Source: Propionibacteriaceae bacterium (GTDB taxonomy: Bacteria; Actinomycetota; Actinomycetes; Propionibacteriales; Propionibacteriaceae). Taken from it: a stretch of DNA of 13,415 nucleotides. The notes under the pieces are model-generated. The model saw nothing but the letters and a program-made list of their open reading frames with translations, was not told where the DNA came from and did not search any database. This document shows, piece by piece, positions 1 to 6,454 of this stretch (position 1 is the stretch's first letter; each line of letters begins with the position of its first letter). The position numbers were made by a program, and so were the translations under genes. The stretch spans positions 1 to 13,415 of the forward strand of contig JAIRVA010000180.1 in the NCBI GenBank assembly GCA_031254155.1, written 5' to 3'.

Positions 1-355
1 CGAAGGCGGCCAGCCCACCGGCGGCGTACACGCAACCCCACGCGAGCCAGCCGGGTATGGCCGCCAGCGTGTACCGGGGCCAGCGCCAGCCGAGCAGACC
101 CGCCGTCAGTTGAACGGCAGTTTGGAAGCCGACGGTCAGGAAACTCACCGGGATGACGGGCCAGCCCCAGTGCTCCAGCTGTCGCACAACGCGCTGCTCC
201 TTGTCGGTGGCAATTTTCCGCGCCCAGGCAGTCCGTACGACCCCCGCCCGGATGCCCCGTCCGAGCCAGTACGTTGACTGCGAGCGGACTGCGGCGACCC
301 CCGTCAGGAACGCGGCGGCCAGGACAAATGGTTGCCCCTGAACCCAGTCGATCAT
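1..355 (-). CDS. DedA/VTT-like small membrane protein, partial (C-terminus beyond the left edge)
   Basis: The minus strand opens with ATG at 353-355 and stays open for 118 codons to the window edge. The product is hydrophobic: a segment at about residues 9-23, a longer one at about 66-89 (containing SFLTVGFQTAVQLTAGLL), and another at about 96-118. A basic, soluble stretch lies at about residues 36-60. The VGFQTAV..TAGLL pattern followed by a Trp/Pro-rich turn and another membrane segment recalls short actinobacterial DedA (VTT, SNARE-associated) proteins, a family linked to membrane lipid handling and envelope homeostasis. Only 9 nt separate this start from the stop of the upstream acyltransferase-like gene, so the two are probably one transcript. 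A GGGG stretch 2 nt before ATG is the only ribosome-binding candidate, and it is weak and very close. The coding call is firmer than the family call, which rests on remembered similarity. Confidence 0.6.
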   Translation of the reverse strand, partial: MIDWVQGQPFVLAAAFLTGVAAVRSQSTYWLGRGIRAGVVRTAWARKIATDKEQRVVRQLEHWGWPVIPVSFLTVGFQTAVQLTAGLLGWRWPRYTLAAIPGWLAWGCVYAAGGLAAF

Positions 356-364
356 CGCCCCAGC

Positions 365-1609
365 TTACCCGAGTGGGTGGCCGCTGGCGAAAGGATGCGC
401 ATCAGCCGCCGCCCAGGCTGCACATTCTCCCGCGACCTCGCGTAAAACATGTTCACGGACATCGGCGACAGCCACCGGCCCGGTCACCGCACACGACAGC
501 GTCGTGGTCGGCGTTTCGCCGTTAAACGTACTGATCCCCAGCTGAAACTCGCCCGCGTGCCGGTACGCCTGCGTGAGGAACCCGCCAGTGACCGGGCAGT
601 CCCCGAACCGGAGCCCGGCGGGGATGACCCCCAGGTTGCTGTAGGCGATGGGGCGGGGCGCGGCGCGGCGGCGCAAGCCCCGAACGACCCAGGCGCGCGG
701 CGTACGGCGGCAGGCCGCCAGCAATTCCGACACGCCGGCGAGGTGACGGTTCGCGGCGCGCAAGACGGTCATCTCCGCGTTGACCACGTCAACCGTGTCC
801 GCGAATCCGTCGTCAGGGTTGACGGTCACGGTCACCTTGTAGAGTCCGGAGAGATTAGCAATGGACAATCCTCCTGAACTGTCGCGCCGGAGGTCGGCGG
901 GGCACCCGATCCGGACCGTTTCGGCGGGCAGGGTACGAGCGAGTGCGCGGGCGTAGGCTGCTAGAAAAACATCGTTGAGTGTTGCTCCGCGGGCCCGGGC
1001 CACCTCGCGGAGAGCGGCCACGGTGGGCGCGGGCAGGGTGACGGTGCGACAGTGACGCCCGGCTTCAGCTGGGGGAACCGGGAGAACCGGGGGAATGGGT
1101 ACCGTGGTCCCGAGGTTTCGGCGCTCGGCCATGGTCGCGGGACCGACCGGTCGGCCGGCCAGACAGGGTTCGACCGCCCGGTGGTTCACGGTGGTCACGC
1201 GCTGGCCGCAGTAGATATCACTCACCAGCCGCGCGTACTGCCTCAACCCGGCCGCGTCCGCTAATATGTGACTGATGCCGATGACCAGGCAATCCTCCGC
1301 GGAACCGTGTCCGACCAGCAGCTTCACCTGCGGACCGGCCTCAAGATCCCACTCCGGACCAACACTCAACTCTGATTGCTCCGCCAGGGCGTCGACCCCC
1401 GTGAAACCGGCCTCACGGAAGCCGACACTGCGTGCGTCGAACCGACATAAGCTCTCGGGTACCACTGCCGCCGCGCGTTCGACCGCGTCGGTCAACCGGT
1501 CAACGTCCAGGCGGCCCCCCAGATACAGGTGCAGGTAGACGTATGGCGGGACCAGGTCCGTGTACGCCACGTGCGCCAGGTCCAGGGGCGCACATCTGTG
1601 AAACTGCAT
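365..1609 (-). CDS. Condensation-fold acyltransferase-like protein (PapA/WES/AATase type)
   Basis: A 414-residue protein. The key motif is SHILADAAG with His114, Asp118 and Gly121, matching the H-x3-D-x2-G signature of the CoA-dependent acyltransferase / NRPS-condensation superfamily, in which the His is the catalytic base. Later stretches also fit: GATLNDVFLAAYARAL at about 208-223 (solvent-channel helix), then a PADLRR-type strand and an IANLSG-type segment. The length of about 410-450 aa suits a stand-alone member such as PapA-type or alcohol acetyltransferase-like enzymes. Likely role: transfer of an acyl group to an alcohol or amine acceptor on a lipid or small molecule; the substrate cannot be read from sequence. 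ATG at 1609 has a TAGAAT box 6 nt upstream and no ribosome-binding site, indicating a leaderless message. The downstream DedA-like membrane gene begins 9 nt after the stop, consistent with a membrane or lipid function. Confidence 0.75.
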   Translation of the reverse strand: MQFHRCAPLDLAHVAYTDLVPPYVYLHLYLGGRLDVDRLTDAVERAAAVVPESLCRFDARSVGFREAGFTGVDALAEQSELSVGPEWDLEAGPQVKLLVGHGSAEDCLVIGISHILADAAGLRQYARLVSDIYCGQRVTTVNHRAVEPCLAGRPVGPATMAERRNLGTTVPIPPVLPVPPAEAGRHCRTVTLPAPTVAALREVARARGATLNDVFLAAYARALARTLPAETVRIGCPADLRRDSSGGLSIANLSGLYKVTVTVNPDDGFADTVDVVNAEMTVLRAANRHLAGVSELLAACRRTPRAWVVRGLRRRAAPRPIAYSNLGVIPAGLRFGDCPVTGGFLTQAYRHAGEFQLGISTFNGETPTTTLSCAVTGPVAVADVREHVLREVAGECAAWAAADAHPFASGHPLG

Positions 1610-1615
1610 AATGTG

Positions 1616-1621
1616 ATTCTA
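1616..1621 (-). promoter_or_regulatory. -10 box of a leaderless promoter for the acyltransferase-like gene
   Basis: On the minus strand the hexamer TAGAAT is followed by 6 nt (CACATT) and then the ATG. A start point about 7 nt below the -10 box would fall at or next to the A of ATG. No Shine-Dalgarno sequence is present. No good -35 hexamer is seen at 16-18 bp. Confidence 0.55.
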
Positions 1622-1673
1622 ACCAGCTAACAGGCGGTTGGTGCCTCGTTTTCGCCCAACCCGGCCGACCCGC

Positions 1674-1679
1674 TATAGT
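1674..1679 (+). promoter_or_regulatory. Possible -10 box (TATAGT) for tRNA-Thr
   Basis: TATAGT lies 25 nt before the first base of the tRNA, in an AT-richer patch of an otherwise GC-rich gap. The start point would be near 1686, leaving a leader of about 19 nt. That leader contains a small hairpin, GCTTT/AAAGC at 1690-1694 and 1698-1702, just before the mature 5' end. No strong -35 is seen. Confidence 0.4.
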
Positions 1680-1704
1680 TGATCCGGTTGCTTTTTCAAA
1701 GCAC

Positions 1705-1777
1705 GCCGCCTTAGCTCAGTCGGTAGAGCGGCTCACTCGTAATGAGCAGGTCTGCGGTTCGATTCCGCAAGGCGGCT
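1705..1777 (+). tRNA. tRNA-Thr (anticodon CGT)
   Basis: A full cloverleaf can be drawn. The acceptor stem GCCGCCT pairs with AGGCGGC. The D arm is GCTC/GAGC. The anticodon stem GCTCA/TGAGC carries the loop CTCGTAA, giving anticodon CGT that reads ACG (Thr). The variable loop is AGGTC, and the T stem TGCGG/CCGCA carries TTCGATT. The discriminator base is T and the next bases are CCG, so the 3' CCA is not fully encoded and must be added after transcription. Total length is 73 nt. The gene is divergent from the acyltransferase-like gene, and its 3' end lies 18 bp from the stop of the convergent DUF4921-like gene. No clear terminator is visible between them. Confidence 0.97.
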
Positions 1778-1795
1778 CCGCTGCCCGCGTCCCCA

Positions 1796-3130
1796 TCACC
1801 ACAAAGACGGGTTGTATTTGAGCGGGTTCGGAGCCCCGGAACACTCGTCGGCGATCCGGATGTCGGCAATCGCCCCCGCCGCGCGTAACTCGTACAGCCG
1901 CTTCGTGACCGACTCATGCACCTCGTGGGGCGAGATGGTGTTGATGTAGATCTTGGTGTCGCCCTCGAACCCCGCCACGGTCGAGACGCGCCATTTGATG
2001 TTGATGCGCCAGGGCATGGGTACGTCGACGTCGACGGGAACGTGGTGCCATTCCTCGTTGCAGGGTACGTCGGGCCCGGTCGCCGCGTGGATGGCGTGCA
2101 TGAGATCGGAGATGTCGCGTACCTCCTCCGACGAGTGCTCCCACGGCCTGACCTTCGCCGACTTCGAATAGATCTCGATGGCCGGATAGCGGTGGCCGAA
2201 GCCGGCGAACGCGATCGCCGAAGCGTTCTCGGCCACGAGCAGATTGTGGTAACTGGCGTAGTTCACCCCGCATTCGTTGAAGAAGTTGAGGTTTTCGCGA
2301 ACGCGGGAGAGCACCTGGTCGGCGTTGGCACCGTGCTCGTCGATCGCGACCAGTTGCTTGTGCAGGTGGTCGAAGCTGGCGCCGGCGGGTTTGAGCCAGT
2401 TCTGGAACGCGGCGACGTAGCGGACGTACCGATTGGTCGTGTACAGATTCTCCATCGCGTGCAAGGTGAGCCTGATGTACTGCTCGTGCTCGTCCGGCGT
2501 CAGCGTACCCGCCGACGCCAGATCGGTGGTCGTCCGGGCGCCGTCGACCCAGTGTCGTCGGGCGATGACGACGTCGTGGCTACCGCCGAAGAAGCCGTCG
2601 GCGTGGCAGAGCATTTGGTCTTGCTCGAGACTGGCGATGTCCTCCGCCGGTGTCCCGAGGAGGCGCATCTTGGCGCCCTGGACAGCGCAGACGTGACGTC
2701 TTCCCTGATCAGAGGCCAGATAGGCGCGTTTGTGGGCGGCGATGGGGGCGGGCAACACGTACCCATAATTATCGTGCCAATAGTTGTAGCTGACGATTTC
2801 GAAGAGGTTGGGTACGGCGCGGAACTCGGCCACTGTGTCAAAGAGGCGCTCGGCGGGGACGTGCTCCAGAGTTTGCCAGTCGTCGCCGTTCCGGATGAGG
2901 CGTGCCTTCTCGGGTGGGGTTTCCAGGTAGCGCGCCGAGCAAAACGCGCAACCGTGGGTCCAGTCCGTGTCCGACACGGGCCGGGTCTCACCGGTGGTCT
3001 GGGTCTGGGGGCGGCTGCCGCGGCCTGGTACGGTCCACACGCGGGTACCGGTCGATGGGTTGATCTGTTTGATTGTGCCATCCCTCATTGTCATGAGGTA
3101 CGCCGGATCCGGCATAATAGAAATACCCAT
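1796..3130 (-). CDS. DUF4921-family, GalT-like (HIT superfamily) protein
   Basis: A 444-residue protein from the chosen start. It resembles the actinobacterial DUF4921 family, which belongs to the galactose-1-phosphate uridylyltransferase / histidine-triad superfamily. Visible features are an N-terminal MRDGTIKQINPSTGTRVWTV block (about 15-34), a C-x2-C pair (Cys61, Cys64) placed like the zinc site of GalT, and DHLHKQL at 254-260, where His255-x-His257-x-Gln259 matches the HxHxQ nucleotidyl-transfer motif. The likely chemistry is therefore nucleotidyl or phosphoryl transfer through a histidine adduct; the substrate is unknown and no sugar operon lies nearby. Start choice: ATG at 3130 has an AGAAGAGGG Shine-Dalgarno about 7 nt upstream, whereas an in-frame ATG at 3169 has none. 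ATG at 3115 remains possible. This is one of only two genes here with a convincing ribosome-binding site. Confidence 0.85.
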   Translation of the reverse strand: MGISIMPDPAYLMTMRDGTIKQINPSTGTRVWTVPGRGSRPQTQTTGETRPVSDTDWTHGCAFCSARYLETPPEKARLIRNGDDWQTLEHVPAERLFDTVAEFRAVPNLFEIVSYNYWHDNYGYVLPAPIAAHKRAYLASDQGRRHVCAVQGAKMRLLGTPAEDIASLEQDQMLCHADGFFGGSHDVVIARRHWVDGARTTTDLASAGTLTPDEHEQYIRLTLHAMENLYTTNRYVRYVAAFQNWLKPAGASFDHLHKQLVAIDEHGANADQVLSRVRENLNFFNECGVNYASYHNLLVAENASAIAFAGFGHRYPAIEIYSKSAKVRPWEHSSEEVRDISDLMHAIHAATGPDVPCNEEWHHVPVDVDVPMPWRINIKWRVSTVAGFEGDTKIYINTISPHEVHESVTKRLYELRAAGAIADIRIADECSGAPNPLKYNPSLW

Positions 3131-3214
3131 TCGTGGCCCTCTTCTCTGGCCAGCCGACCAGCCGCTCATTGCCCACGCCGCATCCGTCCACCCCGTCCGC
3201 AGCTTTCGGGAGAC

Positions 3215-3220
3215 ATCTTA
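3215..3220 (-). promoter_or_regulatory. Possible -10 box (TAAGAT) for the DUF4921-like gene
   Basis: On the minus strand TAAGAT would give a start near 3208 and a leader of about 78 nt, which fits a gene that has a Shine-Dalgarno rather than a leaderless start. A small perfect palindrome, CTCCTGAGGAG (3221-3231), abuts it. A -35 at 17-18 bp would fall inside the left arm of the 16-bp inverted repeat (3234-3249) and is not consensus-like. Confidence 0.35.
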
Positions 3221-3233
3221 CTCCTGAGGAGGA

Positions 3234-3393
3234 GACGGTTGATTCCAAGGGCTGTGCGGCCAGATCGCGCTCAGGGTGTGATCCTGGCCAGGCCGGTGAG
3301 GGAGGCAGGCTGGATGCCTGTCGACCGAACCGGAACGCCGCCAGGGCGCACTCTGGGCGTGAGATGGCCGCGCATGGCTTGGAATCAACCGTC
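3234..3393 (+). repeat. 160-bp intergenic element closed by a perfect 16-bp inverted repeat; candidate structured RNA or MITE-like element
   Basis: GACGGTTGATTCCAAG (3234-3249) is the exact reverse complement of 3378-3393. Inside, further arms fold in order: GTGCG/CGCAT (3254-3258 with 3371-3375, one G-U), GGCCAGATC/GATC(C)TGGCC (3258-3266 with 3280-3289, bulged C), GGCAGGC/GCCTGTC (3304-3310 with 3316-3322, one G-U), and ACGC..CCAG/CTGGGCGT (3335-3344 with 3353-3360). Together they make a multibranched fold of about 160 nt. The two wobble pairs are G-U on the plus strand and would be A-C mismatches on the minus strand, favouring a plus-strand RNA. No target-site duplication is seen at the ends, which argues against a recent mobile insertion. 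It fills most of the 317-bp gap 3131-3447, which has no credible coding sequence. I recognise no known riboswitch or RNA family. Confidence 0.6.
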
Positions 3394-3420
3394 GGGGCTC
3401 ACGGGCCACCGGTCCATCCC

Positions 3421-3440
3421 CTCGTACGAGCAAGTAGACT
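3421..3440 (+). promoter_or_regulatory. bpa promoter: leaderless -10 box with adjoining 10-bp palindrome
   Basis: TAGACT (3435-3440) lies 7 nt before the ATG at 3448 with no Shine-Dalgarno, so transcription should begin at or beside the start codon. CTCGTACGAG (3421-3430) is a perfect 10-bp palindrome sitting in the spacer just upstream of the -10 box, where a bound repressor would block polymerase. The -35 region is not consensus. Confidence 0.55.
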
Positions 3441-3447
3441 AGGTACC

Positions 3448-3954
3448 ATGAGCGATCAGAAAACCGCCCCGAGCGAGACTCCCACCACCGCCCTGGTCCT
3501 GGGCCAGGGGCCGGACGGCGAGGTGTACGTCCTGGCCACGCCCGAGTCCGGCGACGACTCCGACGAGTCGATCACCGAGCCGGCGAAGGTCATGCGGATC
3601 GGGCGGATGATTTCGCGCCTGCTGGACGAGGTGAAGGACGCCCCGCTCGACGACGCGTCGCGCGTCCGGCTGTCACAGATCTACGCGCAGTCTATCGACG
3701 AGTTGGCCGGCGGGCTGGACGAGACCCTCGCGCTGGAACTGCACCGGATCACGACCCCCTTCGCGGCCGACGCGACGCCCTCCGACTCCGAGTTGCGGAT
3801 CGCGCAAGCCCAGTTGGTCGGTTGGCTAGAGGGTTTGTTCCAGGGCCTCCAGACCGCGCTCGTCGCGCAACACATTTCAGCCAAGATGTCGGAGGGTACG
3901 CGGGCCGCGATCACCCCCGCCGTACCCACCATGGGTACGGGAATGTACCTGTAG
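3448..3954 (+). CDS. bpa: Bacterial proteasome activator Bpa
   Basis: A 168-residue protein that I recognise as Bpa (mycobacterial Rv3780 family, DUF2587). In that family it is an ATP-independent ring that opens the 20S proteasome gate and feeds it unfolded proteins such as HspR. The diagnostic core is present: an acidic N-terminal region, EPAKVMRIGRMISRLLDEVK at 44-63, APLDDASRVRL, a PSDSELRIAQAQLVGWLEGL helix at 111-130, then FQGLQTAL. The protein ends in GTGMYL, matching the GxYL C-terminal tail that docks into the proteasome. The start is set at 3448 by the family's length, the acidic N-terminus and the -10 box 7 nt upstream; the frame is open further upstream but the extra residues look non-coding. 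It is probably monocistronic, as a terminator follows 9 nt after the stop. No proteasome or Pup gene lies in this window. Confidence 0.95.
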   Translation: MSDQKTAPSETPTTALVLGQGPDGEVYVLATPESGDDSDESITEPAKVMRIGRMISRLLDEVKDAPLDDASRVRLSQIYAQSIDELAGGLDETLALELHRITTPFAADATPSDSELRIAQAQLVGWLEGLFQGLQTALVAQHISAKMSEGTRAAITPAVPTMGTGMYL

Positions 3955-3963
3955 CCGCCCGCT

Positions 3964-4008
3964 CCGGTCCGCGTTAGTATGATTACGCGGCGAAGACCGG
4001 CCCTTTTT
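3964..4008 (+). terminator. Intrinsic terminator downstream of bpa
   Basis: CCGGTC-CGCGT (3964-3974) pairs with ACGCG (3985-3989) and GACCGG (3995-4000), with a five-base bulge GCGAA on the right side. CCC and a T5 run (4004-4008) follow at once. It begins 9 nt after the bpa stop. The loop contains TATGAT (3978-3983), which also resembles a -10 box. Confidence 0.7.
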
Positions 4009-4040
4009 GGCGCGTTTTCATGCTTTCGCGGTACGACCGG

Positions 4041-4100
4041 CCGCAGCACCGGCGGCAGCACCGGCGGCAGCACCGGCGGTGGCACCGGCCGCAGCACCGG
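4041..4100 (+). repeat. Five 12-bp tandem repeats upstream of the MprA-like gene
   Basis: Five consecutive 12-bp units start at 4041, 4053, 4065, 4077 and 4089. The second and third are identical (CGGCAGCACCGG). The first and fifth differ from them by one base, and the fourth is CGGTGGCACCGG. Each unit contains a partial dyad (CCGG...CCGG spacing). The array ends 37 bp before the ATG of the response regulator, close to where a regulator would bind. It does not encode a plausible protein. Copy number could vary between strains. Confidence 0.85.
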
Positions 4101-4103
4101 TAC

Positions 4104-4131
4104 CCCGGATTCCGGGTAAACGTGGGACAAT
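4104..4131 (+). promoter_or_regulatory. Leaderless promoter of the MprAB-like operon with a 13-bp palindrome
   Basis: GACAAT (4126-4131) lies 6 nt before the ATG at 4138 with no Shine-Dalgarno. CCCGGA-T-TCCGGG (4104-4116) is a perfect dyad in the -35/spacer region, immediately after the 12-bp repeats. It is a candidate operator, possibly for autoregulation. Confidence 0.5.
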
Positions 4132-4137
4132 CGGATC

Positions 4138-4821
4138 ATGCATATCCTCGTTGTGGACGATGACCAGGCGGTACGCGACTCGCTGGCGCGCTCGCTGCAG
4201 TACACCGGGTACCAGGTGACGACGGCGCAGGACGGGATCGAGGCGCTGGCGAAGCTGTCCAACGGGTACGTGGACGCGGTCATCATGGACGTCATGATGC
4301 CGCGCCTGGACGGGCTGGAGACGACGCGGATGCTGCGGAACTCTGGCAACGACGTACCGATTCTTATTCTGACAGCGCGCGATGCCGTGGAGGACCGGGT
4401 CGATGGGCTGGACGCAGGCGCCGATGACTACATGGTGAAACCGTTTGCCCTGGACGAACTCCTGGCCCGGCTCCGCGCCCTGACGCGCCGCTCGCACTCC
4501 CCCGAGGAGGGCGCCTCCGGCGGGCTCATGGCCTTCGCCGACCTCACCCTCGACCCGCAAACGCGGGAGGTCACGCGGGGCGGCCGCCCGGTCGCGCTCA
4601 CCCGGACCGAGTTTGCCCTCCTGCTCGCGTTCATGGAGAACCCCCGCCGCGTCCTGGAGCGCAGTTGGCTGCTCAACGAGGTCTGGGGTTTCGACTTCCC
4701 GACCACGGCCAACTCGCTGGAGGTGTACATCGGCTACCTGCGCCGCAAGATCGAGATCGATGGCCTGCCGCGCCTGATTCACACGGTCCGTGGCGTGGGG
4801 TACGTACTGAAAGAGTCTTGA
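4138..4821 (+). CDS. mprA: OmpR/PhoB-family response regulator, MprA-like
   Basis: A 227-residue protein. The receiver domain (1 to about 115) has the acidic pocket Asp7-Asp8-Asp9, the phosphoacceptor Asp51 in MDVMMPRLDG, Thr79 and Lys101 (KPF). The C-terminal winged-helix DNA-binding domain (about 130-227) ends in the family-typical YIGYLRRKI...RLIHTVRGVGYVL. Stretches such as VVDDD, DVMMPRLDGLE, LDAGADDY, LTLDP.TREV.RGGR, LTRTEFALL and EVWGFDFPT match mycobacterial MprA closely, so an envelope-stress regulator is likely. The kinase gene starts 3 nt after the stop, forming a tight operon. In mycobacteria mprAB lies beside the protease gene pepD; here the next gene encodes a secreted surface protein instead. 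Translation probably starts without a leader. Orthology to MprA is inferred from remembered similarity. Confidence 0.9.
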   Translation: MHILVVDDDQAVRDSLARSLQYTGYQVTTAQDGIEALAKLSNGYVDAVIMDVMMPRLDGLETTRMLRNSGNDVPILILTARDAVEDRVDGLDAGADDYMVKPFALDELLARLRALTRRSHSPEEGASGGLMAFADLTLDPQTREVTRGGRPVALTRTEFALLLAFMENPRRVLERSWLLNEVWGFDFPTTANSLEVYIGYLRRKIEIDGLPRLIHTVRGVGYVLKES

Positions 4822-4824
4822 CAC

Positions 4825-6243
4825 ATGCGCATAGTGAGGGAGTTGTTCGCGAACGTCGTCCGCGCGTTCCGGACGTCGCTACGCTACCGGCTCGTCCTGC
4901 TCACCGCCCTCACGATTGTGCTCGCGGCCGCGCTCTCGGGGGTTGGTACGTACCAGGCCGCGCGGGTTTCCCTGTACGACCAGCTTGACATCGAGTTATT
5001 GTCTATTGCTGATCGTACGAAGCAGGACATTTCCAGCGACATCGCGGATAGTACGGTGGCGGGTCCGACCTCGCAGGACCCCGAGAATGTCCTGGCCGTC
5101 CTCGTGGGTGCCAACACCAACGTTCAGACCGTCTTCGGTGACCCGACCACCACCCTCGTCATTGAAGCGCCCGAGGTCGCGATTGCCCGGATCCAGACGG
5201 GCTCCTCCGCCCGGGACGGCGAGTCGACGGCTGGGATGCGCTACCGCATCGTCGCCGTACCTCTCGTTGACGGTGCCACCAACGACGCGTACTCCCTTGT
5301 CATCGCGCGTGACCTGACTCCGACCGTCTCCGGTCTGGCCTCCCTCGCGACCCTGCAATGGGTGATCGCCGCGCTGGCCATTCTGGTATGTACCATTGCC
5401 GCTGTCTTCGTGGCCAACGCGACCCTCAACCCGATCCGGCAGCTCACGTCCGTCGTCTCCGGGGTCACGTCAGCCGACGAGCTGACGACGATTGAGGTAC
5501 GCGGGGCCACAGAGGTAGCTGAACTCGAGCGGTCGTTCAACCTGATGATGCAGTCGCTCGCCGCCTCGCGTACCCAGCAAAACCGGCTCATCGCGGACGC
5601 CGGCCACGAGCTTCGTACCCCCCTGACAAGCCTTCGGACCAACATCGAACTCCTCCTCGCTGACGACAAAGCCCAGATGCTCCCGGACAGCGCCCGCTCC
5701 GAGATCCTGTCCGACGTGGCCGCCCAGCTGGGCGAGTTCACCTCCCTCGTCAACGACCTCGTCGTATTGTCACGCGGCGACGCCGCCCCCCGGAACCCGA
5801 TCCTGACCGACTTTTCCGACGTGGTCTCCCGAGCGGTCGCCCGGGCCCAGCGGCGTGGCCCGTCGATGGTTTTCGACGTCGAACTGGCGCCGGTGTACGT
5901 CATGGGCGACGCCGTCAGTCTCGAGCGCGCCGTGACGAACCTGCTTGACAACTCGGTGAAGTTCTCGCCGCCGGGGAGCCGGATCACGGTGCGGCTGGAC
6001 GGGGGTGGTCTGACCGTCACCGACGAGGGGCCGGGTATCGCCGACGAGGACGCGCCGCACGTCTTCGAGCGGTTCTACCGCTCCGACTCGTCCCGCAACA
6101 CGCCGGGGACGGGTCTGGGGCTGTCGATTGTCGACCACACGGTGACGGCCCACGGCGGGACGGTGGAAGTCGGGCGGGCGCCCAGTGGGGGGGCGAGGTT
6201 CGTTGTCCGCATCCCCGAGGTGATACCCGACGAGACCGAGTAA
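4825..6243 (+). CDS. mprB: Membrane sensor histidine kinase, MprB-like
   Basis: A 472-residue HisKA-type kinase. Membrane segment 1 spans about residues 20-45 and segment 2 about 173-198, leaving an extracytoplasmic sensor domain of about 125 residues. HAMP follows (about 199-250). The H box DAGHELRTPLTSLRTN has the phosphorylated His261. The N box is NLLDNSVKFSP (372-382), G1 is DEGPGIADED (400-409), an F box FERFYR follows, and G2 is GTGLGLSI (428-435), so the kinase appears intact. The H-box stretch is almost that of mycobacterial MprB. It should phosphorylate the regulator encoded 3 nt upstream; an AAAGAG stretch within the regulator's last codons may aid initiation. The sensor domain senses an unknown envelope cue and lacks a recognisable ligand domain. 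Confidence 0.92.
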   Translation: MRIVRELFANVVRAFRTSLRYRLVLLTALTIVLAAALSGVGTYQAARVSLYDQLDIELLSIADRTKQDISSDIADSTVAGPTSQDPENVLAVLVGANTNVQTVFGDPTTTLVIEAPEVAIARIQTGSSARDGESTAGMRYRIVAVPLVDGATNDAYSLVIARDLTPTVSGLASLATLQWVIAALAILVCTIAAVFVANATLNPIRQLTSVVSGVTSADELTTIEVRGATEVAELERSFNLMMQSLAASRTQQNRLIADAGHELRTPLTSLRTNIELLLADDKAQMLPDSARSEILSDVAAQLGEFTSLVNDLVVLSRGDAAPRNPILTDFSDVVSRAVARAQRRGPSMVFDVELAPVYVMGDAVSLERAVTNLLDNSVKFSPPGSRITVRLDGGGLTVTDEGPGIADEDAPHVFERFYRSDSSRNTPGTGLGLSIVDHTVTAHGGTVEVGRAPSGGARFVVRIPEVIPDETE

Positions 6244-6352
6244 CGGGCCGGTCCCCCTGGGCACGAAGCGGGGTCTGTGACGCCCATACTGCCCGACTCG
6301 CGCCTCGCCGACGCCCGGACCGCCAGCTTATCCCACGGGTGGGCTACGGGGG

Positions 6353-6381
6353 TTGCGGGTTGACGAGTACGCCGCTAGGCT
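6353..6381 (+). promoter_or_regulatory. Possible promoter of the secreted-protein gene
   Basis: TTGCGG (6353-6358) and TAGGCT (6376-6381) are spaced by 17 bp, giving a start near 6388 and a leader of about 67 nt. The same -10 sequence, TAGGCT, precedes the phosphofructokinase gene. The 211-bp gap 6244-6454 also has a small dyad, CCCAC-GG-GTGGG (6332-6343), but no clear terminator for the kinase operon. Confidence 0.4.
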
Positions 6382-6454
6382 TGGCGATGGTGGGATCAGT
6401 TTGGTAGCAGTACCTGGTGGGCGATGGGTACGCTTGTTGACTTCAGGAGCAGCT

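Noticed and set aside
1916..3442. 508-codon plus-strand open frame opposite the DUF4921-like gene
   Set aside because: It is a mirror frame of a GC-rich gene. The product is Val/Gly/Asp-rich without motifs, while the opposite strand has the HxHxQ and C-x2-C motifs.
3133..3447. N-terminal extension of bpa by about 105 codons
   Set aside because: The extension reads through the 16-bp inverted repeat, lacks family similarity, and the family start fits ATG 3448 with its -10 box 7 nt upstream.
4018..4824. 268-codon minus-strand open frame opposite the response regulator
   Set aside because: It is antisense to a strongly recognised gene, and its Gly-Ala-Thr repeat end is just the 12-bp tandem array read in frame.
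6353..6454. Upstream TTG start of the secreted protein
   Set aside because: ATG 6455 has a good Shine-Dalgarno and is followed at once by a classic signal peptide; the extra 34 residues would bury it.
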